Counted from the stretch's first letter, positions 1 through 7,876 are shown. The stretch is 14,712 nucleotides of DNA from an uncultured Lachnospiraceae bacterium (GCA_946409475.1 CAMJWQ010000039.1:1-14712); one strand, 5' to 3'. Made by a program: numbers and translations. Notes: a model not told the origin generated them from the letters alone.

Positions 1-5
1 GGGGG

Positions 6-57
6 ATGCACACGAATGCATAAGGAAGATGTCACTGCGTGACTGCATTCGGCGCAT
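6..57. repeat. imperfect hairpin at the left window edge
   Basis: The arms at 6-20 and 44-57 are imperfect inverted copies; both contain CGAATGCA or its complement TGCATTCG. A second small stem, GTCAC-TGC-GTGAC (31-43), lies inside. No T-run follows on either strand within the window, so I do not call it a terminator. The rest of 1-174 has no convincing gene: a short plus-strand reading frame from 80 runs into the permease antisense and has no ribosome site. The stretch lies downstream of the ABC operon and could be the end of a repeat or mobile element that continues to the left; this is a guess. Confidence 0.4.
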
Positions 58-174
58 AAAGCAGCCAAGTCCCACATGAGTGAGGGATTCAGGGCATGGT
101 AGACCATTCGTTCCGGTTGGGACTTTCGGTTTCCGGACTGACCCCAGCTCAAATGCTTCTGTTGTAAGCAGCTC

Positions 175-891
175 TTATTCTGATTGCAGTCTTTTCAATA
201 AAAAAACGCACAATATGGCCATGGTTAAGAGAATAACCCCCAAAGGCCACAGATTACCAAAATAAAAAACGTCGTCCACCATCAATTTATATCCCCAGGA
301 TGCGGGGAATATTTCTCCCACAATCTTAAAAAACCGCGGGAGCAGAGCAACAGGAAGCATAATCCCCGACAGCATAATGGATGGTAGAAATATTACTTGC
401 GAAATCATAGTAAGCTTTGCCTGGTTTTTTACCAGCAGCCCCAAAACACTCCCCATACTTAATGATACCGCGATAAAAATTGCGAGTGAGCTAAAATATA
501 ACGGCAGGCTTGCCGGCGGTGCTGCATCAAAAGCGATGGGCGCGGCGGTATATATTATCACGCACATAATCAGCAGATGGATAAACGCTGACAAAAACAT
601 AGAAACCAAGCCAAGATACAACGGCACTCCATTGGCCTTATACACCTTCTTTATATCGCTTCCGTATATCTCTACAAGGGAAGGAGGCAGGCCCATCAGT
701 GCGCCGGTCGATACGCCCAGCACAGTCATGGATTGTATAAGCGTATACTTAGCCTCCGGATTTATGGATGTGAATATGCCACCCATAACAGCAAAGAACA
801 AAAGAGGAACCACATAACAAGTAATCAACAGTGATTTGCTCCGTATATCCAGTTTCCATTGCAATGCTACTCCGTATAAAAATGCACTCAT
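175..891 (-). CDS. ABC-2 type transporter permease
   Basis: A 238-residue integral membrane protein with about six hydrophobic segments (roughly residues 20-40, 55-75, 95-115, 128-150, 160-185 and 212-232). The segment near 165-180 reads FLPSIMLSGIMLP, typical of ABC-2 membrane domains in drug and lipid exporters. Its start codon overlaps the stop of the upstream ATPase by 4 nt (ATGA, 888-891), which implies translational coupling and a two-subunit exporter. It is the last gene of the MerR-ATPase-permease operon. The exported substrate cannot be told from the sequence; with a TipA-like regulator, an antibiotic or other toxic amphipathic molecule is the likely class (inference). Confidence 0.9.
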   Translation of the reverse strand: MSAFLYGVALQWKLDIRSKSLLITCYVVPLLFFAVMGGIFTSINPEAKYTLIQSMTVLGVSTGALMGLPPSLVEIYGSDIKKVYKANGVPLYLGLVSMFLSAFIHLLIMCVIIYTAAPIAFDAAPPASLPLYFSSLAIFIAVSLSMGSVLGLLVKNQAKLTMISQVIFLPSIMLSGIMLPVALLPRFFKIVGEIFPASWGYKLMVDDVFYFGNLWPLGVILLTMAILCVFLLKRLQSE

Positions 892-1703
892 TCGCCGTCC
901 CCCCTTGCTATATCAATAAAATGCTGTTCAAGCGTTCCCCTGTCTATCTTAATGTCCAGCACGGCAATTCCCCGCTGCTTGAAATCTTCAAGCAAAATCA
1001 GCATGGTATCACCGATATTATCAGCTTCAAAATTTTCATAGCCTTGCTCAGTCCTGATGTGAATAGTATAGCGTTTGCCGATTTTTGAAGTCAATTCTGC
1101 AACAGTACCCAAAAAGACAATATTGCCGTCATTCAGAATAGCAATGCGGTCACACAGACTCTCAACCTCCGCCATATCGTGGCTGGCTAAAACGATTGTC
1201 TTTCCCTGTGCTTTCAGTTTTCGGATATGAGCATGGAGTGATATTCTGCCCTCCACATCAAGTCCGGCAGTCGGCTCGTCAAGGAAAACAATATCCGGGT
1301 CGCTGATTAAGGCAAGGGCAAGGTGCAAACGCCGCTTTTGACCTGTTGACATATCTGTATACAGCTTTTTTGCCAGCTCGTTAATCCCAAGAACAGCAAG
1401 CATAGAATGGTCTATTTTTGTTTTATTCCATTTTGCAAATAACCGCACAGCTTCCATTGGTTTAATATGGGCCGGGAGAGACGCCGATTGCAGCTGTATA
1501 CCCATCCTGCCATTTACCATGATACTGCCGCTGTCATACCTTCGTAAGCGTTCAATACATTCAAGGGCTGTGGTTTTACCTGCGCCATTTACACCAAGTA
1601 AAGCAAAAATTTCACCCTTTATAACATTAAAGCTCAAGCCCTTCAGTACAGTATAATCACCGTAGCTTTTCTTTAGCCTGTCAATCTGTATGGCGTAGCT
1701 CAT
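888..1703 (-). CDS. ABC transporter ATP-binding protein
   Basis: A 271-residue nucleotide-binding subunit. Visible motifs are Walker A GVNGAGKTT (residues 37-45), Q-loop glutamine around 70-72, signature STGQ (119-122), Walker B IVFLDE with catalytic Glu143, D-loop AGLD and switch His175 in ASHDMAE. The signature is STGQ rather than LSGGQ, common in the CcmA/DrrA-like exporter ATPases. Residues from about 200 on form the accessory C-terminal domain of that group. It overlaps the MerR gene and the permease by 4 nt each. It should energise the permease encoded next to it at the cytoplasmic face. Family assignment is firm; the substrate is unknown. Confidence 0.93.
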   Translation of the reverse strand: MSYAIQIDRLKKSYGDYTVLKGLSFNVIKGEIFALLGVNGAGKTTALECIERLRRYDSGSIMVNGRMGIQLQSASLPAHIKPMEAVRLFAKWNKTKIDHSMLAVLGINELAKKLYTDMSTGQKRRLHLALALISDPDIVFLDEPTAGLDVEGRISLHAHIRKLKAQGKTIVLASHDMAEVESLCDRIAILNDGNIVFLGTVAELTSKIGKRYTIHIRTEQGYENFEADNIGDTMLILLEDFKQRGIAVLDIKIDRGTLEQHFIDIARGDGE

Positions 1704-2500
1704 TTTGCCCCCTCCTCCAGCGGATCATAACCCAATGCCGTAAAATAGGCACCTAAAGCCGGTTCGATAAAAGCATTGAAAATTACTAATTTTTGTTTCC
1801 ATTCATTGTCCGGTCCCTTAAAGTCTGCTGTTTCCATAAGCTTAGACAGCATGCTCACATCCCCGTCCGTAAATTCCATAATCATTTTCCAAAACTTTTT
1901 GGCGAGGTTTTGCCCCTTTTCACCTTCGGGCGGCACATCATCTTTTTGAAGCCGTATTGCTTCCTCAATCAGGTGTGTGAAAACCTCCATCATCGCGGTG
2001 CCGCTATCCCTATCAAATCGGCTCCGGAAATAGTCAAGGGTATTATCATCCATATGCTTGATAAGCCAGTAAAATTCATTTTTCATTTGCAGATTTACAA
2101 TAATATCAGCGTATTTCTTGAAATCCACCGAGTTCATCTGCAGCACTTCCGCCCGCAGCGTTTCTATCTCTTTTAGGGAGCTTGACAGGGTCTCTATCTT
2201 ATCCCGTATGGCAGCGGCTTGTTCTGTGAGCACACCTGCAACATCGGCAGGGGTATCCAGAGAGATCAGGTGATTTTTTATATCCTCCAATGTAAAGCCC
2301 AGATGCTTCAGTGACAAAATTTGATGAAGTTTAATCACATCCTTATGGGTATAAAGCCTGCGTCCTCCTTCACTCTCTGACGATGGCGAAAGCAGACCCT
2401 CTTTGTCATAGTATTGCAGGGTGCGGACGGTGACACCCATTTTCTTTGCGACCTCGCCAACCGTCATATACCCTTCCGGTGTTGCCTTGTATTTTCCCAT
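1700..2500 (-). CDS. MerR family regulator with TipAS-like C-terminal domain
   Basis: A 266-residue regulator. Residues 12-80 form the MerR winged helix-turn-helix (YMTVGEVAKKMGVTVRTLQY, then YDKEGLLSP and GRRLYTHKDV), followed by a dimerisation coiled coil around 80-125. The alpha-helical C-terminal part (about 140-262, with HLIEEAIRLQ, WKMIMEFTDGD and ALGAYFTALGYDP) resembles the TipAS drug-binding domain. The start at 2500 is supported by AGGAGGT 9 nt upstream. It leads the exporter operon. Its promoter carries the long 19-bp spacer that MerR proteins act on, so autoregulation with induction of the exporter by a bound ligand is likely (inference). The TipAS label rests on fold-like pattern and length, and is less certain than the MerR label. 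Confidence 0.9.
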   Translation of the reverse strand: MGKYKATPEGYMTVGEVAKKMGVTVRTLQYYDKEGLLSPSSESEGGRRLYTHKDVIKLHQILSLKHLGFTLEDIKNHLISLDTPADVAGVLTEQAAAIRDKIETLSSSLKEIETLRAEVLQMNSVDFKKYADIIVNLQMKNEFYWLIKHMDDNTLDYFRSRFDRDSGTAMMEVFTHLIEEAIRLQKDDVPPEGEKGQNLAKKFWKMIMEFTDGDVSMLSKLMETADFKGPDNEWKQKLVIFNAFIEPALGAYFTALGYDPLEEGAK

Positions 2501-2520
2501 ATTTTCGACCTCCTGCCTAT

Positions 2521-2551
2521 ATTATAATTCATTACGTTACGTCATATTCAA
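2521..2551 (-). promoter_or_regulatory. MerR-type promoter with 19-bp spacer and central dyad
   Basis: On the minus strand, -35 TTGAAT (2546-2551) and -10 TATAAT (2521-2526) are separated by 19 bp (2527-2545), longer than the usual 17. The spacer holds the imperfect palindrome TGACGTAACGTAA centred on one A (ACGT-A-ACGT core). This is the classic layout of promoters untwisted by MerR-family activators. The predicted start of transcription falls near 2513-2515, only a few bases before the AGGAGG site, so the leader would be very short. Confidence 0.75.
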
Positions 2552-2626
2552 GCTGTTTTTTTAATTTTTTCAATTTTTAAGTAAAATATAAAGTGTCCTC
2601 ACGATGAACCAGCTCCTCCCGGAGGG

Positions 2627-2665
2627 TTTTTATCTCATAGGACAAGCTTTCCTATGAGATAAAAA
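2627..2665. repeat. perfect 16-bp-arm hairpin
   Basis: Arms 2627-2642 and 2650-2665 (core ATCTCATAGGA) match perfectly around the 7-nt loop CAAGCTT. The outer five pairs are T-A, so on either strand the stem is followed by A rather than T. It is therefore not a textbook terminator alone. Its right-hand A tract overlaps the left arm of the next hairpin (2661-2674), so the outer pairs of the two stems compete. It may act as a 3' end stabiliser for ldh transcripts or as part of a bidirectional barrier; the function is unknown. Confidence 0.6.
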
Positions 2666-2696
2666 ACGCAATTCATAAAATTGAATTGCGTTTTTT
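2661..2696 (-). terminator. rho-independent terminator of ldh
   Basis: Perfect 14-bp arms 2661-2674 and 2683-2696 (core CGCAATTC / GAATTGCG) with an 8-nt loop. Read on the minus strand, the stem is followed by TTTTTT, giving an intrinsic terminator about 60 nt after the ldh stop. The A tract on the other side also gives a T-run for plus-strand transcripts, so it is potentially bidirectional. No plus-strand gene needs it here. Confidence 0.8.
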
Positions 2697-2753
2697 CTTT
2701 AAAAGGTATTGCAAACCCATCCTGATCTTTCACTTCCGGCCGGTACCAAAAAA

Positions 2754-3740
2754 TCAAACCGGGTTTCCGTTGAGCTTCTGCCTTAAGGGCACGGAATTTA
2801 TTTTTCCGGAGTAATCTCTTATCACCTTCGCCGAGCTGCGGAACCTTTTTAATTCCTCCTCAGTCATGTGAATTTCAAGAACATCCGCTGCTCCATGTCT
2901 GTTTAAAATAACCGGTACTCCTGCAAATACATCCTTTTCACCATATTCCCCTTCCAATAATGTGGAAACCGGAATTATTCTGTTTTCATCATACAGGATT
3001 GCCTTAATAATTCCTACACAGGCGGAAGCTATGCCATAATAGGTGGTTCCCTTCCTATTATAAATTTCCCATCCTTCCTTAACCGTCATTTTAACAATCT
3101 CATCAAAGTCAACTTCCCCAACCATTTCCCTATTATCCTTAATGACATCATAAAATGGTTTTCCTGCAATTGTTACCATCGACCATGGAACCATCTGGGA
3201 ATCCCCATGTTCACCCATGGAATAGGCATAAACGCTTCTTGGATCAACATGAACCAATTCCGCTATAAAATTCTGCAGTCTCGCAGTATCCAATGCTGTT
3301 CCTGTTCCTATCACCTGGTTTTTAGGCAGCCCGGATAATTTATAAACATGATGCGCAATCATATCCACCGGATTGGACACTACGATAAATATACCGTCAA
3401 AACCGCTGTACATAACCGCTTCTACAATCGATTCCACTATCCTGGCGCTGGTTTCCAGGGTATCAAGTCTGGATTGCCCGGCTTTTGGCGGAGCACCTGC
3501 AGTTATTATAATAATATCCGCATCTGCACACTCCTCATAGGACCCTTTTTTCAATTTCACATTCCGGTCCAGATATTTGATTGTATCACGTAAATCCAAA
3601 ACCTCTCCCAATGCTCTTTCCTCATTGATATCTATCATCAATATTTCATCGCATACTCCTTGTGTCAACAGGCTGAAAGCGGTAGACGAGCCTACCAGGC
3701 CACAGCCAATTACAGCTACCTTTGATTTTTTTATTAACAT
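2754..3740 (-). CDS. ldh: L-lactate dehydrogenase family, 2-hydroxyacid dehydrogenase
   Basis: A 328-residue NAD-dependent dehydrogenase that interconverts a 2-oxoacid and an L-2-hydroxyacid, classically pyruvate and lactate. Visible features are the Rossmann motif GCGLVG (12-17), NAD-selecting Asp37, substrate arginines equivalent to Arg109 and Arg171 (R91, R154), and the Asp168/His195 catalytic pair (D151 in LDTAR, H178 in GEHGDSQ). The specificity loop is odd: residues 84-91 read PPKAGQSR where typical LDH has NQKPGETR, so the specificity glutamine (Gln102 in LDH numbering) is a proline. The enzyme could therefore be an LDH paralogue acting on another 2-oxoacid. It is the last gene of the amidohydrolase run. 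The ribosome site (AGAGAG) is weak and the 68-nt gap may carry its own promoter. The ldh symbol is a family-level name. Confidence 0.82.
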   Translation of the reverse strand: MLIKKSKVAVIGCGLVGSSTAFSLLTQGVCDEILMIDINEERALGEVLDLRDTIKYLDRNVKLKKGSYEECADADIIIITAGAPPKAGQSRLDTLETSARIVESIVEAVMYSGFDGIFIVVSNPVDMIAHHVYKLSGLPKNQVIGTGTALDTARLQNFIAELVHVDPRSVYAYSMGEHGDSQMVPWSMVTIAGKPFYDVIKDNREMVGEVDFDEIVKMTVKEGWEIYNRKGTTYYGIASACVGIIKAILYDENRIIPVSTLLEGEYGEKDVFAGVPVILNRHGAADVLEIHMTEEELKRFRSSAKVIRDYSGKINSVPLRQKLNGNPV

Positions 3741-3769
3741 CTCAATTCACTCTCTTTCTTTTTTACAGA

Positions 3770-3799
3770 TTTATAAAAATAGTATATCCCTGACTTCAA
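3770..3799 (-). promoter_or_regulatory. possible internal promoter for ldh
   Basis: TTGAAG (3794-3799) and TATAAA (3770-3775) on the minus strand are separated by 18 bp, between the serine hydrolase stop and the ldh start. No terminator lies in this gap, so read-through from the upstream genes is equally possible. Confidence 0.35.
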
Positions 3800-3808
3800 T
3801 TATAGTTT

Positions 3809-5173
3809 CTAAAGAATTGCCGTAATAACCTTTAGAACTCCTATAATAACCAGATATATCTGGAGAGCACACAAAGCTTGGGCAAAACCTGCCGCAAAAC
3901 GGAACATGGCTATCCAGCCTGCCTTAAATAACCGGGGAAGAACAAACAGCAAACATACCGGAAGCAGAGCATTCATAATCAGTACCACCGGAACCGGAAA
4001 GGAGGAATTGCCTAAAACGGCCCAGCCATACAAGGTAAACAGAGCAAATAAACTTCCAAGGACGATGTTGGCCTTCTTATGAAATCCCTTTCCGCTGGCT
4101 ATAACGGGAGATACGATCTCTTTTTCCGCCAAAGCATTTATGATTCCGGACTGAATCCGGTCATATGAGACGGTTTCTCCGTTCCCAAAGCTTCCTTTTA
4201 TAAAAGCATTGGATATGTTGTCATTAATATTATACAGAATGGCAATGCCAAGTCCCCTGGAGGGAAGGAGCATCATATTGGCATGGTAATTTTCCGCACT
4301 TCCGCCGTGATGGACAAGCTCGCCGTAATCAAACCAGCCAAGGCCGTAATGCTCACTTGTCTCGGAGGATTTTGTGTGAAGCATGGTTATTCCACTCTCA
4401 GACAGAATCTTCTCATCCTGATAACATCCTTTGTTCAGGTTTGCGATAAGATAATGTGACATATCCTCCGCCGTAGACACTATGTATCCTGCCGGTACGA
4501 TTTCCGGATGAAATTTATATTCCGTCTGCCGAATCCTCCCCAGAAGGGGCTGATATCCCTTTTCCAGTCCATAGGCCTTCGCCTTCCGGCAGTCAGTAAA
4601 AGAATGCTTCATATCCAATGGGTCAAATATCTTATTTTCCAGATACGCTTCATAAGTCATGCCGGATACGGTTTCAATGATTGCTCCGAGAATTACATAA
4701 TTCAGATTGGAATACTCATAGGAGGCCCCCGGCTTTCTGCTCACCCTGACCCGCTTTAAATTTTCTGAAAGCCGAGATAAACTTCCTCCGGCCTTCCAAT
4801 CAAATATTTTCATTCCTTCATAGGTTGAAAAACCGCTGGTATGATTCAGCAGCTGGCGAATCGTTATCCCCTCCGCATTTTTTACACGGCTAAAATCCGT
4901 CAGATATTTGATAACCGGTTCATCTATCTTCAAAAGCCCTGCTTCGGCCAGCTGCATAATTGCCAGGGACGTAAAGGATTTACTGGAGGAACCGATAAAA
5001 AACGGGGTTCTATCCGTTACCTTTTTTCCGGACTCATTGGCCTTCCCAAACCCTTTCAGATATACCGTATCCGTTCCTGAGACAATAGCAACGGCAAGTC
5101 CGGGAATTTTCATCTCTTCCATTTCTTCCTGTATAATCTGATCAATCTTTTTTGAATCAAATTGAAAACTCAT
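3809..5173 (-). CDS. beta-lactamase-fold serine hydrolase with C-terminal membrane helices
   Basis: A 454-residue protein of the serine beta-lactamase / class C penicillin-binding-protein superfamily (esterases, D-aminopeptidases, DD-peptidases). The catalytic SxxK is S62-S-S-K65, the second motif is Y154-S-N156, and the third is HHGG in LVHHGGSAENYH near residues 310-320. Residues 1-345 are the hydrolase domain. Residues about 370-454 contain three hydrophobic segments that look like membrane helices. There is no N-terminal signal peptide: the protein begins with charged helix (DSKKIDQIIQEEMEEMK), and the start is well supported by AAAGGAG, so a missed upstream start is unlikely. The position of the active site relative to the membrane is thus unclear. 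It lies 19 nt after the CapA-like gene. The true substrate is unknown. Confidence 0.85.
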   Translation of the reverse strand: MSFQFDSKKIDQIIQEEMEEMKIPGLAVAIVSGTDTVYLKGFGKANESGKKVTDRTPFFIGSSSKSFTSLAIMQLAEAGLLKIDEPVIKYLTDFSRVKNAEGITIRQLLNHTSGFSTYEGMKIFDWKAGGSLSRLSENLKRVRVSRKPGASYEYSNLNYVILGAIIETVSGMTYEAYLENKIFDPLDMKHSFTDCRKAKAYGLEKGYQPLLGRIRQTEYKFHPEIVPAGYIVSTAEDMSHYLIANLNKGCYQDEKILSESGITMLHTKSSETSEHYGLGWFDYGELVHHGGSAENYHANMMLLPSRGLGIAILYNINDNISNAFIKGSFGNGETVSYDRIQSGIINALAEKEIVSPVIASGKGFHKKANIVLGSLFALFTLYGWAVLGNSSFPVPVVLIMNALLPVCLLFVLPRLFKAGWIAMFRFAAGFAQALCALQIYLVIIGVLKVITAIL

Positions 5174-5192
5174 GTAGGTACCGTCTCCTTTC

Positions 5193-6518
5193 CTATTCCA
5201 TAATCTCTTCAGGCAGAAGCCTGTGCATTAACAGCTCAAGCCGTTTCAGTTCCTTAATAGTCTCCTCATCAAGATTCCTATGCCTGTCATTTCTCTTAAG
5301 CCCTTCCATTAATCCGTTAAAATTCAAAAGCCTGAAGTCCACACATTGATCTCCTTCCATTTTGGAATAGATATACATGGGCCTTATTTTTACACCGGAA
5401 ATCAATGCAACCTGTTTTTCCTCAATTCTTCCCTTTACTATATCCAGGCGTACCAGATTATTCAGCCGGGAATTTGGAATATGCTCATGGCAGGAAATAA
5501 GATCACCCAGCGCATAAAGAATCAGCCCCTGTTTTTGTATTCCGGAAAAGGGATCAAGAAAGGTATACTTCTCCATAGGCTGAATTCCATGGGGATGGTT
5601 TCCAATGATAAGATCAATCCCCAGGGACATCAACTTATGTCCCATATCAATAACGTTCTGAATGGGGTAGGATTCAAATTCCAGGCTCCAATGAACACAG
5701 GCAATAACGACATCTGCCTGCCGCCTGGTCTTTGCCGCCCGGACCTGCTCTTTTATCATGGATATGTCGCAATCCGGACAGTTAAGTCTTATATAATTTG
5801 CAAGATAGGCCTTCCCTTCCGGAACCTTTTTCCCATTCGTTGAGAAGGTATAGGAAAGGAATGCTGTCCGGATTCCATTTTTCTCAATAACGGGAAACTC
5901 CTCCCTTTCCTTTTCGGAACCTGCCGTTCCCACATGGGCGCAGCCCTTTTGATCTAAAAATTCAAGGGTCTCCAGCAGCCCGGCTTCCCCCATATCCAGA
6001 CAGTGATTATTTGCAGTGGAAAAGAAATTGATTCCTCTTCCTCCCCGATAAAACAAATCAAAGACCTCCGGAGTATTGTTAAGGGCCGGTGCTTTTAATA
6101 TATTCTTGGGAACAAAGCTGGCGGATACCGACGGAACCACCGGGGTTTCCAGGTTGGCACAGCAGATATCGGCATCAAAGAGAAAATCCTCTGCCTCGTC
6201 CCACAATTTTTCCGTATTATCCGTCCGTATATGATGGGAAGCCAAAATATCGCCTCCCGCAGTCAGGCGGAGCCGGGCGGTTTCATTAAATCCCTTGGGC
6301 AAATCAAACCCAAACTCCTGTCTGCCAAAGTATTCTTCAATATTCCTTCCCTTTTCCGCGTTTTCTACCGGATTATAAAAATATTTATACCCCCACCACA
6401 GTTTTTCTCCGAAATTCATAAACTCCGCATTTCCTTCCGATTCCTGTGAATATTTGAATTTTTCTCTATGAAGCAGCCAGTTGATCCGGCATACTAATTT
6501 TAATAATTCGACGGTCAT
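5193..6518 (-). CDS. CapA/PgsA-like poly-gamma-glutamate-type protein, cytosolic
   Basis: A 441-residue protein of the CapA family (calcineurin-like metallophosphoesterase fold). Signature segments are AGGDILASHH (87-96, metal-binding Asp90), CANLETP (120-126), STANNHCLDMG, CVHWS and IIGNHPHG, in family order. Members take part in capsular poly-gamma-glutamate synthesis, but many clostridial relatives are of unknown role. Unlike membrane CapA/PgsA, this one has no signal peptide or membrane anchor: the first 80 residues are hydrophilic and aromatic-rich (GEKLWWGYKYFYNP). It is therefore probably cytosolic and not a capsule subunit. No capB or capC partner is in the window. Start chosen at 6518 from AAAGGAGG, which overlaps the stop of the amidohydrolase 12 nt upstream. 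Confidence 0.85.
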   Translation of the reverse strand: MTVELLKLVCRINWLLHREKFKYSQESEGNAEFMNFGEKLWWGYKYFYNPVENAEKGRNIEEYFGRQEFGFDLPKGFNETARLRLTAGGDILASHHIRTDNTEKLWDEAEDFLFDADICCANLETPVVPSVSASFVPKNILKAPALNNTPEVFDLFYRGGRGINFFSTANNHCLDMGEAGLLETLEFLDQKGCAHVGTAGSEKEREEFPVIEKNGIRTAFLSYTFSTNGKKVPEGKAYLANYIRLNCPDCDISMIKEQVRAAKTRRQADVVIACVHWSLEFESYPIQNVIDMGHKLMSLGIDLIIGNHPHGIQPMEKYTFLDPFSGIQKQGLILYALGDLISCHEHIPNSRLNNLVRLDIVKGRIEEKQVALISGVKIRPMYIYSKMEGDQCVDFRLLNFNGLMEGLKRNDRHRNLDEETIKELKRLELLMHRLLPEEIME

Positions 6519-6530
6519 ACGATTCCTCCT

Positions 6531-7841
6531 TTACTTAATTGTGTCAAGTAATTCCTCCAAATGGGTCAGCTTTGTTACTTTCGGCGCTTTCATTAACAGC
6601 TCTCCCCTCATTACCATTGCAACCTCGGAAAGAGCAGTGATATCAGTTAATGGATTTTCCTTTAATACGATAAGGTCGGAGGCTTTACCCGGCTCCAGGG
6701 TACCTGTCAAATGATCAATTCCAAGTATTCTGGCATTTCCCTGAGTGGCATTATGTATGGCCGCTTCCGGAGACAACCCCCCGTATTTTACAACATACTC
6801 CAGTTCCCGCCAGGTATTGTACTGTGTAACAAAGGGGCAGGAAGCATCTGTACCAAGTCCTGTCAATACACCGGCCTCTGCCGCCCGGACCAGTCCCCTG
6901 ACCATCCCTTCAAATACAATCCGGGCATTTTCAATGCTGACCGGATTCATAAGGGTATCCTCAGGCCTTAGCTTACATATTGTAACTGCAGGATAAAGCG
7001 TGGGTATAAGGCAGGAATATCCCCGCAAAGACTTAGGATTTTTCAGAAAAAGCTCTATTATTTCATCATCAAATACACTGCCGTGTTCAATGGTATCAGC
7101 ACCTCCTTGTAAAGCAAGCCGTACCCCTTCGGTGCTTTCCGCGTGGGCGGCTACTAGAAAGCCTATTTTATGGGCTTCTTCGCAAACGGCGTTGATTTCC
7201 TCAAGCGTCATTTCCAGGCGGCCGGCTTCTCCCACTTTCCTGCTGTCCGTTACTCCGCCGGTGACACATATTTTAATCAAATCAACCTGCTCCCGGACAT
7301 TCTGCCGTACCAGCCTTCTGGCTTCCCAGGGAGAATCCGAGATATTGGCAAAGCTTCCGGCGCCATGTCCGCCGGTAACCGAAATAGCCGGGCCGGAAAC
7401 AAGCAGTCTGGGCCCCTGAACCTTGCCGGAATCAATCAGGTCTCTGAGCTTAATATCGGAATACAGCAGATCACCAACAGCCCGTATCGTTGTTACTCCG
7501 GAGTTCAATGCTGACAGGGCATGGTCTTTTACCATACTGTCAAGCACTTTACGTCCGGGATTTGTGTTCAGTATACGGACAAGCTTTTTTTGTGCTTTGC
7601 CGCCGCTCATGGCCTTCATCGGCTTTCCGCTTCCAAATAAATGCACATGGGCATTTATCAGTCCCGGCATCAGGTATTTTCCGCCAATATCCAGACTGGA
7701 ATACCCTTTTGGTATCCTGATTTCGGAAGTCCTTCCGATTTGTTCGATTTTACCGCCGCTTACCAGTATGGTGCTGTCCTCTTGAATACCGGAATGAATA
7801 CCATCAATGATACGGCAATTGGTTAATGCATACTTAGACAT
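6531..7841 (-). CDS. metal-dependent amidohydrolase (imidazolonepropionase/Xaa-Pro dipeptidase-like)
   Basis: A 436-residue amidohydrolase-superfamily enzyme that should cleave an amide, peptide or cyclic amide bond in the cytosol. Residues for a binuclear centre are present: H65 and H67 (NAHVHLFG), the lysine usually carboxylated K190 (VDLIKICVTGG), H233 (AAHAES), H253 (IEHGS) and D332 (GTDAS). The C-terminal beta-sandwich ending (TGTLEPGKASDLIVL) is also typical. It resembles the COG1228 group, which includes Xaa-Pro and Xaa-Arg dipeptidases and HutI relatives. I chose the start at 7841 rather than the in-frame ATG at 7859: GGAAGGGG lies just ahead of 7841, while nothing like a ribosome site precedes 7859. 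First gene of a four-gene run and divergent from a HTH-cupin regulator. Confidence 0.88.
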   Translation of the reverse strand: MSKYALTNCRIIDGIHSGIQEDSTILVSGGKIEQIGRTSEIRIPKGYSSLDIGGKYLMPGLINAHVHLFGSGKPMKAMSGGKAQKKLVRILNTNPGRKVLDSMVKDHALSALNSGVTTIRAVGDLLYSDIKLRDLIDSGKVQGPRLLVSGPAISVTGGHGAGSFANISDSPWEARRLVRQNVREQVDLIKICVTGGVTDSRKVGEAGRLEMTLEEINAVCEEAHKIGFLVAAHAESTEGVRLALQGGADTIEHGSVFDDEIIELFLKNPKSLRGYSCLIPTLYPAVTICKLRPEDTLMNPVSIENARIVFEGMVRGLVRAAEAGVLTGLGTDASCPFVTQYNTWRELEYVVKYGGLSPEAAIHNATQGNARILGIDHLTGTLEPGKASDLIVLKENPLTDITALSEVAMVMRGELLMKAPKVTKLTHLEELLDTIK

Positions 7842-7876
7842 AATAATGTCCCCTTCCATTTATATTTTATTTTTTT

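Noticed and set aside
7000..7785. Plus-strand frames antisense to the amidohydrolase
   Set aside because: Shadow frames opposite a well-supported enzyme gene; no family features or ribosome sites.
7842..7859. Upstream ATG (7859) as the amidohydrolase start
   Set aside because: No ribosome site precedes it, and the GGAAGGGG that serves the ATG at 7841 lies inside this extension.
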